Shown in pieces: positions 8,295 through 18,635 of a DNA stretch of 64,000 nt. The stretch's first letter is position 1, and the number at the start of each line of letters is the position of its first letter. The notes under the pieces are model-generated. The model worked only from the letters and a program-made list of their open reading frames with translations, searched no databases and had not been told where the DNA came from. This DNA is from Mixta sp. Marseille-Q2659 (GTDB lineage: Bacteria > Pseudomonadota > Gammaproteobacteria > Enterobacterales > Enterobacteriaceae). The stretch covers positions 186,001 through 250,000 of the forward strand of contig NZ_CALNWY010000002.1 in the NCBI RefSeq assembly GCF_940807255.1, given 5' to 3'. Position numbers and translations under genes: made by a program.

Positions 8295-10034
8295 TTAATC
8301 CTTGCCGGTTAACCAGGCCAGAATCATCTGCGGATAGCTGCGACGGTGCGTTTCCTGCTTGTCTCGCTCCTGCTTTTGCGCTGGACTAAGATGTACGATC
8401 TCATTGCCTGGCGCATAGTGTTCCGCCTTCAGCGGCGAGTGCTGCTCAATATATTGTTTCAACACTTCCGCATCGACAAAGCCGGTATTCACAAATCCTG
8501 GCAGCGTATTGATCGCGGGATATCCGTCGCCACCGTTGGCGTTAAAGCTTAGCGTCGCCATGCGATAGGTTTTATCCGCCTGTAACGGCTCGCCGTTGAT
8601 TTTTACCTCGCTAACGCCCTGCCCGTCCGCCACCAGGCTGACGTTGGCAAACTGCGCATAGGCGCCGGAGTCCACCTGTTTGTTGGCGACCACCGCCAGA
8701 TATTTTTCCACCTCGCTGCCTTTCATCTCAACCCAGCACAGCGTGTTGCCAAACGGCTGCACTTTCAGCACGTCTTTATAGGTGATCGGCCCCGCCTCAA
8801 TGGAGTCGCGCACGCCGCCGCCGCTCATGACGGCAAAGTCCGCTTTGGTACGGGCGATCTGCGAGGCAAGGATCAGGCGAGACAAATTGGTTTGTACGAA
8901 GCGCACTTTGCTGCGATCGCCTTCCAGACGGCCGTCAACGCTGCCGATTTGCACCTTCAGCTGCGCTTCCCCTTTTTTCTGAAAAGGCGTCAGCAACTTC
9001 ATCATAGCGCCGTTCTGAGCGATTTCCGGCTGATAATTAATCCACTCATCCTTGCCGTCGCTGTTCTTCACCTTGTGTTTCAGGTTAACCGGGATCAGCT
9101 GGTAGTTTTCCAGCGTCAGCACGCCATCGCGGAAGGTAAAGTCGGCACGCCCAACATATTTGCCCCATTCATGCGCCTGTACAATCCAGGTGCCGTTCTG
9201 GCGATCGGGCACGCAGGGCGAACCCGGGACGTAATCCACCTGCTTCAGGTTATCCTGCGCCATGCAGACCGGATCCTGTGAATGCCCGCCAACGATTAAG
9301 TCGATGTAGCCTTGCGGCAGCGCGCGCGCCATCTCCACATCGCCCGGCGCGTTGGAGCCGTGATTGCCGTTATCGTAGTGGCCCATATGGGTGGCAGCGA
9401 TAATAACGTCGGGCTTTTCTTTGGCGCGTAACGCCTCCACGACTTTTTTCGCTTCGCTGGCCGGCGGACGAAATTCAATATCGGTCAGGTATTCAGGATT
9501 GCCAATTTTCGCCGTGTCATCGGTGGTCAATCCGATCACCGCGATTTTTAAACCCATGCGGTTAAACAGCGCGTAGGGCTGAAATAAGCGTTCGCCGCTG
9601 CTTTTTTGATAGATATTGGCGGAAAGTAGCGGAAACTTCGCCCACTTCTGCTGCTGGCGTAGTACCGAAAGCGGATTATCAAACTCGTGATTGCCTATTG
9701 CCATCGCATCGTAGCCGACCAGGTTCATGCCGCGAAAATCGGGTTCGGCATCCTGGAGATCCGATTCCGGTACGCCGGTGTTAATGTCGCCGCCGGAGAG
9801 GATCAGCACTGCGCCACCGTGCGCCTGGACATCGTAGCGAATGCTGTCCATCAGCGTTTTTTGCGCCGCCAGGCCATATTCGCCCTGCTCATTACGCCAG
9901 AAGCGACCATGATGATCGTTGGTATGCAGGACGGTGAATTTATAGACGCGGCCCTTTTCCCATGCCAGCGCCTGCGAAGAGAGCAGGCTCAGGGAAAGCA
10001 CCCCGCCCATGATAAGGGTATTGATAAAGCGCAA
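8295..10034 (-). CDS. ushA: Periplasmic UDP-sugar hydrolase / 5'-nucleotidase UshA
   Basis: About 580 residues. UshA hydrolyses UDP-sugars and nucleotides in the periplasm. All metal-site motifs of the metallophosphatase domain are seen: HTNDHHG, GGDINTG, GNHEFDN, ATHMGHYDNG, GGHSQDP and AHEWGKY. The C-terminal substrate-binding domain includes MSGGGVRDS and FNANGGDGYP. The start is placed at TTG 10034 because AAGGAG lies 7 nt before it. This gives a clean signal peptide ending SSQALA before WEKG. A frame start 21 nt further upstream has no such site. The C-terminus runs about 30 residues past E. coli UshA with a charged tail (SPAQKQERDKQETHRR). Confidence 0.93.
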   Translation of the reverse strand: MRFINTLIMGGVLSLSLLSSQALAWEKGRVYKFTVLHTNDHHGRFWRNEQGEYGLAAQKTLMDSIRYDVQAHGGAVLILSGGDINTGVPESDLQDAEPDFRGMNLVGYDAMAIGNHEFDNPLSVLRQQQKWAKFPLLSANIYQKSSGERLFQPYALFNRMGLKIAVIGLTTDDTAKIGNPEYLTDIEFRPPASEAKKVVEALRAKEKPDVIIAATHMGHYDNGNHGSNAPGDVEMARALPQGYIDLIVGGHSQDPVCMAQDNLKQVDYVPGSPCVPDRQNGTWIVQAHEWGKYVGRADFTFRDGVLTLENYQLIPVNLKHKVKNSDGKDEWINYQPEIAQNGAMMKLLTPFQKKGEAQLKVQIGSVDGRLEGDRSKVRFVQTNLSRLILASQIARTKADFAVMSGGGVRDSIEAGPITYKDVLKVQPFGNTLCWVEMKGSEVEKYLAVVANKQVDSGAYAQFANVSLVADGQGVSEVKINGEPLQADKTYRMATLSFNANGGDGYPAINTLPGFVNTGFVDAEVLKQYIEQHSPLKAEHYAPGNEIVHLSPAQKQERDKQETHRRSYPQMILAWLTGKD

Positions 10035-10509
10035 CGTTATTCTCCTTGTCGACAAGCTAAGCAGCCGGCCTGCAGCCGCCGGGCAGTTACCGCCAACATG
10101 TTAATGTACGCCAGCGAATTTGTAACGCCGCCGCAATGATAAAGCCTGTTATGCCTGAAGCCGGCCTTTCCCGCAATAAAAGTTATCGCGCCGCGATTCA
10201 GGCTTTTTCCAGACGGGAAATACCCGTAGAAACAGCCTGCTTTTTCATTTTCCAGGCTTTTTCGCCAGTTTCATTACCTTTATGTGATAAAGAAAACCTT
10301 TTTAGCACCTTATTTTTGCAAAAAAATGCCCATCATTCACAGTGGCTATCAAGGCTGGCACGTCATAAGTAAAAAAAATGGCCAGCATCACCCGTTTTTT
10401 AGATATTTCGCACTTTTTTACGTTTATCTGGTTTAATTCTTACGCTGAAATCTCCATTTTGCTTTACACTAGTTACAACCGGACACAGTTGCACACAGAA
10501 GGAGACAGC
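10035..10509. other. Gene-free stretch between ushA and ybaL
   Basis: 475 bases. E. coli has fsr here, but no fsr remnant is visible. The right half is AT-rich and must carry the promoters of divergent ushA and ybaL, though I cannot assign boxes with confidence. Frames in this stretch lack ribosome binding sites. Confidence 0.5.
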
Positions 10510-12192
10510 ATGCACGACAGCACCCCGCTGATTACCACTATTGTTGGAGGCCTTGTCCTCGCTTTCCTCCTGGGAATGCTCGCCAGTCGGCTACGCATTT
10601 CACCTCTGGTGGGCTATCTGTTAGCAGGCGTTCTCTCCGGTCCCTTTACGCCGGGCTTTGTCGCCGATATGAATCTGGCGCAGGAACTGGCGGAGCTGGG
10701 CGTTATTCTGTTGATGTTTGGCGTCGGGCTGCATTTCTCTCTGAAAGATTTGATGGCGGTAAAAGCGATCGCGATACCAGGCGCCATTGCCCAGATTACC
10801 GTTGCTACGCTGCTGGGTATGGGCCTGAGCATGGCGATGGGCTGGGAATGGATGACCGGACTGGTATTCGGTCTTTGTCTTTCTACCGCCAGTACCGTGG
10901 TGCTGCTGCGGGCGCTGGAAGAGCGCCAGCTGATCGATACGCAGCGCGGGCAGATCGCCATCGGCTGGTTGATCGTTGAAGATCTGGTGATGGTATTAAC
11001 GCTGGTGCTGCTGCCTGCCATCGCCGGCATGCTGGAAAAAGGCAATGCCAGCCTGACGCTGCTGGCGTGGGATCTCCTCTTTACCATCGGCAAAGTCGCC
11101 GCATTTATGGTGCTGATGATGGTCGTGGGCCGCCGTGTAGTGCCCTGGATTTTGGCACGCAGCGCCGCTACCGGCTCACGGGAGCTGTTTACGCTGTCGG
11201 TATTAGCGCTGGCGTTGGGCATCGCCTTTGGCGCCGTCGAGCTTTTTGACGTCTCTTTTGCGCTGGGCGCGTTCTTCGCGGGCATGGTGCTGAATGAATC
11301 AGAGCTGAGCCATCGCGCCGCCCACGATACGCTGCCGCTGCGCGACGCCTTTGCCGTCCTGTTTTTCGTGTCAGTGGGCATGCTGTTCGATCCAATGATT
11401 TTGATCCAGCAGCCGCTGGCGGTGCTGGGTACGCTGGCAATTATTGTGCTGGGTAAATCCGCGGCAGCCTGGCTGCTGGTAACCCTGCTTGGCCATTCGC
11501 GCCGTACCGCGCTGACTATTTCCGTGAGCCTGGCGCAAATCGGCGAGTTCGCATTTATTCTGGCCGGGCTGGGCATCTCCCTGAATCTGCTGAGCGACGA
11601 AGGGCGCAATCTGGTGCTGGCGGGCGCGATTCTGTCGATCATGCTTAACCCGATTCTCTTTACGCTGCTGGAGCGCTATCTGGAGAAAAGCGAGAATTTC
11701 GAAGAGCAGAGTCTGGAGGAAGCCACCGAGGAGGAAAAACAGATCCCGGTGAATATTTGCAACCATGCGGTTATCGTCGGCTATGGTCGCGTGGGCAGCA
11801 TGGTCGGCCAGCTGCTGCTGGAGGCGGAGATCCCGATTGTGGTGGTGGAAAACGCGCGGTCACGTATAGAGATGCTGCGCGAGCAAGGCATTCGCGCCAT
11901 TCTGGGCAATGCTGCTCGCGCCGAAACTATGGATCTGGCCCGACTGGACTGCGCACGCTGGCTGCTGATGAGTATCCCCAACGGCTACGAAGCGGGCGAG
12001 ATTATTGCGGCAGCACGCGAAAAGCATCCACATCTGGAGATTATCGCCCGCGCCCATTATGACGATGAGGTTCACTACATTCTGGAGCGCGGTGCGGATA
12101 ATGTGATTATGGGCGAGCGGGAAATCGCCAACAGTATGCTGGCGATGCTGAAAGCCGGGCTGGACGCGCAGCCGTTGCCTCAGCATCCTTAA
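10510..12192 (+). CDS. ybaL: KefB/KefC-family cation:proton antiporter YbaL
   Basis: 560 residues from ATG 10510, chosen over a longer frame because GGAG precedes it and MHDSTPLITTIVGG matches the E. coli N-terminus. About twelve membrane helices (residues 5-390) form the CPA2 exchanger domain, including GVGLHFSLKDL and ASLAQIGEFAF-like VSLAQIGEFAF. An acidic linker (EEQSLEEATEEEKQ) leads to a C-terminal RCK/TrkA-N domain with the nucleotide-binding motif VIVGYGRVGS. It is a predicted K+/H+ efflux system. No ancillary KefF/KefG-like gene is nearby. It converges with gsk. Confidence 0.92.
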   Translation: MHDSTPLITTIVGGLVLAFLLGMLASRLRISPLVGYLLAGVLSGPFTPGFVADMNLAQELAELGVILLMFGVGLHFSLKDLMAVKAIAIPGAIAQITVATLLGMGLSMAMGWEWMTGLVFGLCLSTASTVVLLRALEERQLIDTQRGQIAIGWLIVEDLVMVLTLVLLPAIAGMLEKGNASLTLLAWDLLFTIGKVAAFMVLMMVVGRRVVPWILARSAATGSRELFTLSVLALALGIAFGAVELFDVSFALGAFFAGMVLNESELSHRAAHDTLPLRDAFAVLFFVSVGMLFDPMILIQQPLAVLGTLAIIVLGKSAAAWLLVTLLGHSRRTALTISVSLAQIGEFAFILAGLGISLNLLSDEGRNLVLAGAILSIMLNPILFTLLERYLEKSENFEEQSLEEATEEEKQIPVNICNHAVIVGYGRVGSMVGQLLLEAEIPIVVVENARSRIEMLREQGIRAILGNAARAETMDLARLDCARWLLMSIPNGYEAGEIIAAAREKHPHLEIIARAHYDDEVHYILERGADNVIMGEREIANSMLAMLKAGLDAQPLPQHP

Positions 12193-12197
12193 CTGAC

Positions 12198-12216
12198 GCG
12201 CGGCGGCTGGCCGCGC
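12198..12216. terminator. Hairpin between ybaL and gsk
   Basis: GCGCGGC (12198-12204) pairs with GCCGCGC (12210-12216) around a 5-nt loop, in the 31 bp between the convergent stop codons. No strong T-run. Confidence 0.5.
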
Positions 12217-12223
12217 TAAAGGT

Positions 12224-13528
12224 TTAACGTTCCCAGTATGCCTCTTCCAGGCTATCTTCACGCTCCGGCAGGCCGCGCGTCAGGCGCGGCGAATGCTGAT
12301 TCAATACCTGATAGCTCACGCGATTAGCATATTTACAGACCTGCGCCAGAGAGGAGTAAGTCAGGTAATTGCGTACATGCTTGCTGGAATTCGGCACATT
12401 GTTGCGGTGATAGCTATTGGCGGTAATATCATGCAGCAGCGCCGCCAGCGCGCCGTCGCCCGCACCGTTGGTGTTCATGATTTTTTCCGGCCCGCCCATA
12501 TAAGGGGCGATATGCGAATAGATGCGCAGCGGATTTTCACAATCCTGATAGCGCATGGCGCGGCTGAATTCGTACTGATTGAATTCGGCAATCGCGCCGG
12601 GCAGCAGCGGCAGGTTGGTCTGGCGTTTTGCACTCTCTTCGGTGTAGCCCGCCATATAAAGGCCGTTCGGACCGGCGGTGCAGAGAACCAGATCCACCCA
12701 GTCCAGCGCTTTATCCGCGGCCAGCAACGGATCGGCGCAGCCGGTCAGCTCCAGCCCTTCCTCTTCGTTCATCGCCACGATAGAAACATGATCGCGCAGG
12801 AAATCACGCCAGAACTGCGGATTTTCGGCGATCACATATTTGGTTCCCAGCGTCAGCACCACCGGCACGTTGTACTGTTTCGCCCAGGCGACCGCCTGCA
12901 TCGTCGCTTCCGGCATCGGTTCGCCAGACTTGCAGCGCACCAGATAGGAGGTCAGCACCAGCGCGGAGGCGCCAGCGATCACCGCTTCAGGTATGCTTTC
13001 CGGGCGCAGCTGATTCATCATGCCGGGACTGATGGCGAAGGTGCGCTCGCCGTTATCGCTAATCAGCGTAAAGCAACGGCCAATTGCGCCGTCAACACCT
13101 TGCAGATAGTTGAGATCGGTACGGCTGGAAGTGTTGCAGAGATAGCGATAGGCGTAGCCGCCGATCTGGACGTTATTACACATTACGCCCAGCAGCACCG
13201 AGCGGTCATCGGCCAGCACCGAATAGTTGTGCATGGTATTGCCGATGGTGCCGCCGGCGAACTGATGGGTGATCAAGTTTTCCCGCATCAGCTCGTTGTA
13301 AAGCGCGTCCGCCACATCATCTTCAATAACCAGCGAATGTCCAACGCTAAGCCCATAACGCGCGACAAAAGCGTTATCCACTTTCGCTTCAATATCTACC
13401 AGCGTTTGATCGATGCCGACCACCCAACTGGTGCCGGTTTCGCTCTCCGGCTGCACGGGCTGTAACAGCGGGTCGCGGGCATTGACGGGAAAATAGTGTT
13501 TGGATTTGCGTTGGCCAGGAAATTTCAT
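12224..13528 (-). CDS. gsk: Inosine-guanosine kinase
   Basis: 434 residues from ATG 13528 (MKFPGQRKSKHYFPVNARDP, identical in style to E. coli Gsk, also 434 residues). A PfkB-type ribokinase fold phosphorylates inosine and guanosine for purine salvage. The substrate glycines (FAGGTIGNTMHN) and the C-terminal nucleotide and catalytic motif NTNGAGDGALAALLHD, with the catalytic aspartate, are intact. The ribosome binding site is weak. The E. coli neighbour aes is absent, so gsk lies 58 bp from hemH on the same strand and may be cotranscribed with it. Confidence 0.95.
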   Translation of the reverse strand: MKFPGQRKSKHYFPVNARDPLLQPVQPESETGTSWVVGIDQTLVDIEAKVDNAFVARYGLSVGHSLVIEDDVADALYNELMRENLITHQFAGGTIGNTMHNYSVLADDRSVLLGVMCNNVQIGGYAYRYLCNTSSRTDLNYLQGVDGAIGRCFTLISDNGERTFAISPGMMNQLRPESIPEAVIAGASALVLTSYLVRCKSGEPMPEATMQAVAWAKQYNVPVVLTLGTKYVIAENPQFWRDFLRDHVSIVAMNEEEGLELTGCADPLLAADKALDWVDLVLCTAGPNGLYMAGYTEESAKRQTNLPLLPGAIAEFNQYEFSRAMRYQDCENPLRIYSHIAPYMGGPEKIMNTNGAGDGALAALLHDITANSYHRNNVPNSSKHVRNYLTYSSLAQVCKYANRVSYQVLNQHSPRLTRGLPEREDSLEEAYWER

Positions 13529-13586
13529 GATTGTCAGATTCAGAGTAAAACAGGCGGAGGATAATATCATATTCCTCCGCCGTTAC

Positions 13587-14546
13587 TCAGCGATGCGCGT
13601 TGACCAGCGCCAGCATCATCGAGATATGTTCCGCATCGTCATTGAGCGCCGGGATATATTCAAATTTCTCACCGCCCGCGTGCAGGAAAAATTCGCGGTT
13701 CTGTTCGCTGATCTCTTCCAGCGTTTCCAGACAGTCGGCAGAAAAGCCAGGGCTCATAATCTGAATATGACGCACGCCTTTTGCCGGTAAACCACGCATG
13801 GTTTCATCGGTGTAGGGCGTCAGCCAGGGCTCGCGGCCAAAGCGCGACTGGAAAGTCATCATCACTTCGTTATCGTTCAGGCCCAGCGCGCGCGTCAGCG
13901 CCTCGGTGGTGTCGCGGCAGCGCTGAGGGTAATCGTCACCTTCATTAGCGAAACGCTGTGGAATGCCGTGATAGGACATCACCAGCAGATCGGGCTTGCC
14001 ATGCTGCGCAAAGGATCGCTCAACCGACGCTTTCAGCGCGGCGATATAGGCCGGATGTTCAGCATAGTCGCGAATAAAATGTACGTCGGGCATCGAACGG
14101 TAGCCAGCAAACACGTTGCTTAAACCATCCCAGACCGCCGCCACGGTGGAACAGGAGAATTGCGGATAGAGCGGCAACACAATCAGGCGCGTAACGCCCT
14201 GCGCCATCAGGCTGTCGACCGCGCTTTTCAGGCTGGGGTTGCCGTAGCTCATGCCCAGCTCAACCGGAATATCGAGCTGCGCGGCCAGCGCGTTACGCTG
14301 ACGTTTGCTGAACACCATCAGCGGCGAACCCTCTTCCATCCAGACGGACGCGTAGAGTTTTGACACCCGCGGCGAGCGGATCGGCAAAATGATGCCGTTC
14401 AGAATCGGCCACCAGAGCCAGCGCGGCGTATCGACCACGCGCTTATCGCTAAGGAATTGTTTCAGATAGCGTTTCACCGCTGGCGTTGTCGGTGCATCTG
14501 GCGTGCCCAGGTTGACCAGCAAGACGCCGGGTTTATCTTGCCTCAT
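13587..14546 (-). CDS. hemH: Ferrochelatase
   Basis: 319 residues from ATG 14546 ([19 protein letters not shown]). AGGG lies 9 nt upstream, and a TTG 21 nt earlier is less likely. HemH inserts Fe(II) into protoporphyrin IX in the last step of haem synthesis. The family signatures are visible: [16 protein letters not shown], the metal and proton-handling histidine in SYHGIPQRF, and [17 protein letters not shown] with the conserved glutamate. Bacterial gamma-proteobacterial ferrochelatases lack an iron-sulphur cluster, in keeping with no C-terminal cysteine motif here. The gene lies between adk and gsk as in E. coli. Confidence 0.95.
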   Translation of the reverse strand: MRQDKPGVLLVNLGTPDAPTTPAVKRYLKQFLSDKRVVDTPRWLWWPILNGIILPIRSPRVSKLYASVWMEEGSPLMVFSKRQRNALAAQLDIPVELGMSYGNPSLKSAVDSLMAQGVTRLIVLPLYPQFSCSTVAAVWDGLSNVFAGYRSMPDVHFIRDYAEHPAYIAALKASVERSFAQHGKPDLLVMSYHGIPQRFANEGDDYPQRCRDTTEALTRALGLNDNEVMMTFQSRFGREPWLTPYTDETMRGLPAKGVRHIQIMSPGFSADCLETLEEISEQNREFFLHAGGEKFEYIPALNDDAEHISMMLALVNAHR

Positions 14547-14739
14547 CGTATATCCCTGTTTTTTCAAATGGTTTAACGGATTTTTCGCGATGATTTTACC
14601 CTGGCGGAGGCCGATAAGCTCGCCGGTAAAACCTTTCCTTTCAAGAGATGAAAACGCTTAGCGGCAAAGTATAGAGGAATGCGGGTAAAAGCGAACGGCA
14701 GAAGCGGTTCAGAAAGGATTTGTAACGATCCGGGAAGGG

Positions 14740-14768
14740 ATCAGGAATATCATAACGATATTCCTGAT
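14740..14768. terminator. 12-bp hairpin downstream of adk
   Basis: ATCAGGAATATC (14740-14751) and GATATTCCTGAT (14757-14768) pair perfectly around a 5-nt loop, 20 nt past the adk stop codon. The minus-strand transcript lacks a T-run after it. It may be a terminator of unusual form or an mRNA 3'-end stabiliser. Confidence 0.5.
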
Positions 14769-14787
14769 AGCGGAGCAAACGCGCGCG

Positions 14788-15453
<666 letters not shown>

Positions 15454-15630
15454 TCATGATCTAACTAAGAAGGCCAAGAACATACCATTAAGCCCCGATC
15501 ATCACAAGAAAACAGGGCGGGAAGCGGCTCTGGCAGCCAACGTCTTTTACCTGCGGCTATCATTAACCGGTTTATCTCCAGGATCCAGCCTGACGGCAGA
15601 GAAACGCTGTTTTTCAGAATGATCGCCGCC

Positions 15631-15658
15631 ATAAAAAAGCCGACCCGCAGGTCGGCTT
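15631..15658 (-). terminator. htpG rho-independent terminator
   Basis: On the minus strand, AAGCCGACC (15658-15650) pairs with GGTCGGCTT (15645-15637) around a 4-nt loop, followed by a run of T. It lies 20 nt past the htpG stop. Confidence 0.9.
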
Positions 15659-15678
15659 AGAGGCCAGCTTATCGACTA

Positions 15679-17547
15679 TCAGGCCAGCAGCAGCTGGTTC
15701 ATACGACGGATAAACTGGTTAGGATCTTCCAGCGTACCGCGTTCAGCGAACAGCGCCTGATCGAGCAGCAGCTCGACCCACTCAGCAAAACGCGCTTCGT
15801 CCTGGGTATCCGCCGCGCGTTTCACCAGCGCATGATCCGGGTTCAGCTCAAAGATATATTTCACTTCCGGCACCGCCTGCCCCGCTGCGGCAAACAGTTT
15901 CGCCATCTGGGTACTCATTTCATTGGCGTCGGTAGTAACGATGGCTGGCGTATCGGTCAGACGATGCGTCAGGCGCACCTCTTTCACGCGTTCGCCCAGC
16001 AGCGTTTTCACGCGATCGACAAACGGCTCCAGCGCTTTTTCCGCTTCTTTCTGCGCATCGTTCTCGTCGTCAGCCAGCTTGTCCAGCGTTTCATCCGCTT
16101 TGCTGACGGACTGGAAGGTTTTACCGTCAAATTCGGTCAGGTAGCTCATCATCCATTCGTCGATGCGATCGGAGAGCAGCAGCACCTCAATCCCTTTCTT
16201 ACGGAACAGCTCCAGGTGCGGGCTGCTTTTCGCAGCGGCATAGCTGTCGGCGGTGATGTAGTAAATTTTCTCCTGCCCTTCCACCATGCGGCTGACGTAA
16301 TCTTCCAGCGAGACGGTTTGCGCCGCGCCTTCGCTGCTGGTGGTGGCAAAGCGCAGCAGTTTGGCAATCGCCTGCTGGTTGGCATGATCTTCCGCCGGGC
16401 CTTCTTTCAATACCAGACCGAACTCGCTCCAGAACTGCTGATATTTTTCCGCGTCGTCTTTCGCCAGCTTATCGAGCATTTGCAGAACGCGTTTGGTCAG
16501 CGCGCTGCGCAGATTCTGCGTAATACGGTTGTCCTGCAGGATTTCTCGCGAAACGTTCAGCGGCAGATCGTTGGAATCGATGAGGCCACGCACGAAGCGC
16601 AGGTAGTTCGGCATAAACTGTTCAGCGTCGTCCATGATAAAGACGCGCTGCACGTAAAGTTTCAGGCCATGTTTATGATCGCGGTTCCACATATCCCAGG
16701 GCGCACGCGCCGGGATATAGAGCAGGCTGGTATATTCCTGCTTGCCTTCAACGCGGTTATGGCTCCAGGTCAGCGGATCGCTAAAGTCGTGGGCGATATG
16801 CTTATAAAATTCGTTGTACTCTTCATCGCTGACTTCCGCTTTGTTACGGGTCCAGAGCGCCTGCGCCTTATTGATCTTTTCCCAGCTAGTGGTGTCGCTC
16901 TCTTCATCTTTGGTTTCGATCTCGACCGGCAGCGCGATGTGATCGGAATATTTGCTGATGACGTTGCGCACACGCCAGCTGTCGAGGAACTCATCTTCAC
17001 CTTCACGCAGGTGCAGGATGATTTCAGTACCGCGGTCCGCTTTGGTCAGATCGTCGATGGTATATTCACCTTCGCCGGCGGATTCCCAGTAAACGCCCTC
17101 TTCCGGCGCGGCACCCGCCGCGCGGGTACGTACGGTAACTTTATCCGCCACGATAAACGCTGAATAAAAGCCGACGCCGAACTGACCAATCAGCTGGCTG
17201 TCTTTGGCCTGATCGGAGCCGAGAGATTCGAGGAAAGCTTTGGTACCCGATTTCGCGATGGTACCGAGGTTTTCAATGACCTCGTCGCGACGCATACCGA
17301 TGCCGTTATCACTCAGCGTCAGGGTACGTTTTTCCTTATCGACAGAAACCCGCACGCGCAGCTCGCCATCGCCTTCATACAGTTCAGGCGAAGAGAGCGC
17401 ACGAAAACGCAGCTTGTCCGCCGCATCCGAAGCGTTGGAAATCAGCTCGCGCAGAAAGATTTCTTTATTCGAATAGAGGGAATGGATCATCAGGTGCAGA
17501 AGCTGTTTAACTTCTGACTGGAAGCCACGCGTCTCTTGTCCTTTCAT
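15679..17547 (-). CDS. htpG: Hsp90 chaperone HtpG
   Basis: 622 residues, near the E. coli 624. The N-terminal GHKL ATPase domain shows its nucleotide-binding motifs: [14 protein letters not shown] (catalytic Glu/Asn), LSDNGIGM and [11 protein letters not shown] (lid). The middle domain contains the conserved arginine in [11 protein letters not shown]. The C-terminal dimerisation domain follows. HtpG is a cytoplasmic dimer that remodels client proteins with DnaK. A sigma32-type promoter lies about 45 nt upstream (17594-17621) and a terminator follows, so it is a single-gene heat-shock unit. Confidence 0.97.
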   Translation of the reverse strand: MKGQETRGFQSEVKQLLHLMIHSLYSNKEIFLRELISNASDAADKLRFRALSSPELYEGDGELRVRVSVDKEKRTLTLSDNGIGMRRDEVIENLGTIAKSGTKAFLESLGSDQAKDSQLIGQFGVGFYSAFIVADKVTVRTRAAGAAPEEGVYWESAGEGEYTIDDLTKADRGTEIILHLREGEDEFLDSWRVRNVISKYSDHIALPVEIETKDEESDTTSWEKINKAQALWTRNKAEVSDEEYNEFYKHIAHDFSDPLTWSHNRVEGKQEYTSLLYIPARAPWDMWNRDHKHGLKLYVQRVFIMDDAEQFMPNYLRFVRGLIDSNDLPLNVSREILQDNRITQNLRSALTKRVLQMLDKLAKDDAEKYQQFWSEFGLVLKEGPAEDHANQQAIAKLLRFATTSSEGAAQTVSLEDYVSRMVEGQEKIYYITADSYAAAKSSPHLELFRKKGIEVLLLSDRIDEWMMSYLTEFDGKTFQSVSKADETLDKLADDENDAQKEAEKALEPFVDRVKTLLGERVKEVRLTHRLTDTPAIVTTDANEMSTQMAKLFAAAGQAVPEVKYIFELNPDHALVKRAADTQDEARFAEWVELLLDQALFAERGTLEDPNQFIRRMNQLLLA

Positions 17548-17593
17548 GGTTTTGCTACCTCAACTGAAACAGGTTTATCGAACGTTGAGGAAG

Positions 17594-17621
17594 AGATGGG
17601 GATGGGATAACTGTTTTCAAG
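17594..17621 (-). promoter_or_regulatory. Sigma32 heat-shock promoter of htpG
   Basis: On the minus strand, CTTGAAA (17621-17615), a 13-bp spacer and CCCCATCT (17601-17594) match the sigma32 consensus closely and resemble the E. coli htpG promoter. The -35 box abuts the hairpin after recR. Confidence 0.9.
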
Positions 17622-17644
17622 CTGGCACACGCGAATGTGCCAGC
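17621..17644 (-). terminator. Hairpin after recR
   Basis: GCTGGCACA (17621-17629) and TGTGCCAGC (17636-17644) form a 9-bp stem just past the recR stop. The tail has few T residues. It probably ends the dnaX-ybaB-recR transcript and touches the htpG -35 box. Confidence 0.6.
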
Positions 17645-17650
17645 AGATGG

Positions 17651-18256
17651 TCAATATTTAATCTTGTGGCGGCCTGCCAGCGAGTGCGACAGCGTGGTGC
17701 CGTCGACCATTTCCAGCTCGCCGCCAACTGGCACGCCGTGCGCAATGCGGCTGGCATCCACGCCGTACTGCGAACAGAGCCCGGCGATGTAGTTTGCCGT
17801 CGCTTCACCTTCCACCGTCGGGTTGGTGGCCAGGATGACTTCCTGGATAGGCTCTTTTTCCAGCCGCTGTTCCAGACGATCCAGCCCAATATCGTGCGGG
17901 CCGATGCCGTCCAGCGGAGAAAGATGCCCCATCAACACAAAGTAGCGTCCGGCAAATTGCCCGGTTTGCTCAATGGCGTGAATATCCGCCGGGCTTTCCA
18001 CCACACAGATTTGCCCATTTTGCTGACGACGCGGGTTCGCGCAAATGGTGCAGATCTCCTGTTCGGTAAAGGTGTGGCAGTCCGTACAGTGGCCAATTTC
18101 CGACATGGCGCGCGTAAGCGCCTGCGCCAGACGCATGCCTCCGCTGCGATCGCGCTGCAAAAGCTGAAACGCCATGCGCTGCGCTGATTTCGGGCCAACG
18201 CCCGGCAAGCAGCGCAGCGCTTCCATTAGCGTCTCCAGCAAAGGGCTGGTCTGCAT
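17651..18256 (-). CDS. recR: Recombination mediator RecR
   Basis: 201 residues, the standard length. RecR works with RecO and RecF to load RecA on gapped DNA. In order are visible a helix-hairpin-helix ([15 protein letters not shown]), a four-cysteine zinc finger ([16 protein letters not shown]), a Toprim domain ([14 protein letters not shown] ... [10 protein letters not shown]), and a C-terminal Walker-B-like tail. Its ATG overlaps the ybaB stop (TGATG), so the two are translationally coupled. It is the last gene of dnaX-ybaB-recR. Confidence 0.96.
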   Translation of the reverse strand: MQTSPLLETLMEALRCLPGVGPKSAQRMAFQLLQRDRSGGMRLAQALTRAMSEIGHCTDCHTFTEQEICTICANPRRQQNGQICVVESPADIHAIEQTGQFAGRYFVLMGHLSPLDGIGPHDIGLDRLEQRLEKEPIQEVILATNPTVEGEATANYIAGLCSQYGVDASRIAHGVPVGGELEMVDGTTLSHSLAGRHKIKY

Positions 18257-18585
18257 CAGAACGGCATCTTAAAGCCTGGCGGCAGCTGCATGCCGGAGGA
18301 AACAGAGGCCATTTTCTCCTGCTGCGCTTCGGCGATACGGCGCGCCGCATCGTTGAATGCTGCCGCAACCAGGTCTTCCAGCATATCTTTATCATCTTCC
18401 AGCAGGCTCGGATCCACTTCTACGCGACGGCAGTTGTGCGCGCCGTTAATGGTCACTTTCACCAGGCCCGCGCCAGATTCGCCGGTCACTTCCATTTCAG
18501 CGATTTCCTGCTGTACCTGCTGCATTTTGTCCTGCATCTGCTGGGCCTGTTTCATCAGGTTACCCAAACCGCCTTTACCAAACAT
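18256..18585 (-). CDS. ybaB: Nucleoid-associated protein YbaB/EbfC
   Basis: 109 residues, matching E. coli YbaB. A dimeric, tweezer-shaped DNA-binding protein. Its N-terminal helix is rich in Gln and Met ([18 protein letters not shown]), followed by a beta sheet region ([17 protein letters not shown]) and a Met/Gly/Pro-rich tail. It sits 50 bp after dnaX and overlaps recR, the arrangement conserved across many bacteria. The start ATG 18585 is preceded by AGAGAG. Confidence 0.95.
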   Translation of the reverse strand: MFGKGGLGNLMKQAQQMQDKMQQVQQEIAEMEVTGESGAGLVKVTINGAHNCRRVEVDPSLLEDDKDMLEDLVAAAFNDAARRIAEAQQEKMASVSSGMQLPPGFKMPF

Positions 18586-18635
18586 ATATTTCTCTCTTTG
18601 CTCGGGCCGCGTAAGCCGTTAGGTTATGCGGCGAT

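Noticed and set aside
10136-10372. 78-codon frame between ushA and ybaL
   Set aside because: No ribosome binding site, unusual composition, no recognisable homology; it overlaps what must be promoter DNA.
15832-17163. 443-codon open frame opposite htpG
   Set aside because: Antisense shadow of a highly expressed, codon-biased gene; composition is not protein-like and there is no ribosome binding site. The same applies to long frames opposite gsk (12293-13465) and ybaL (10614-11642).
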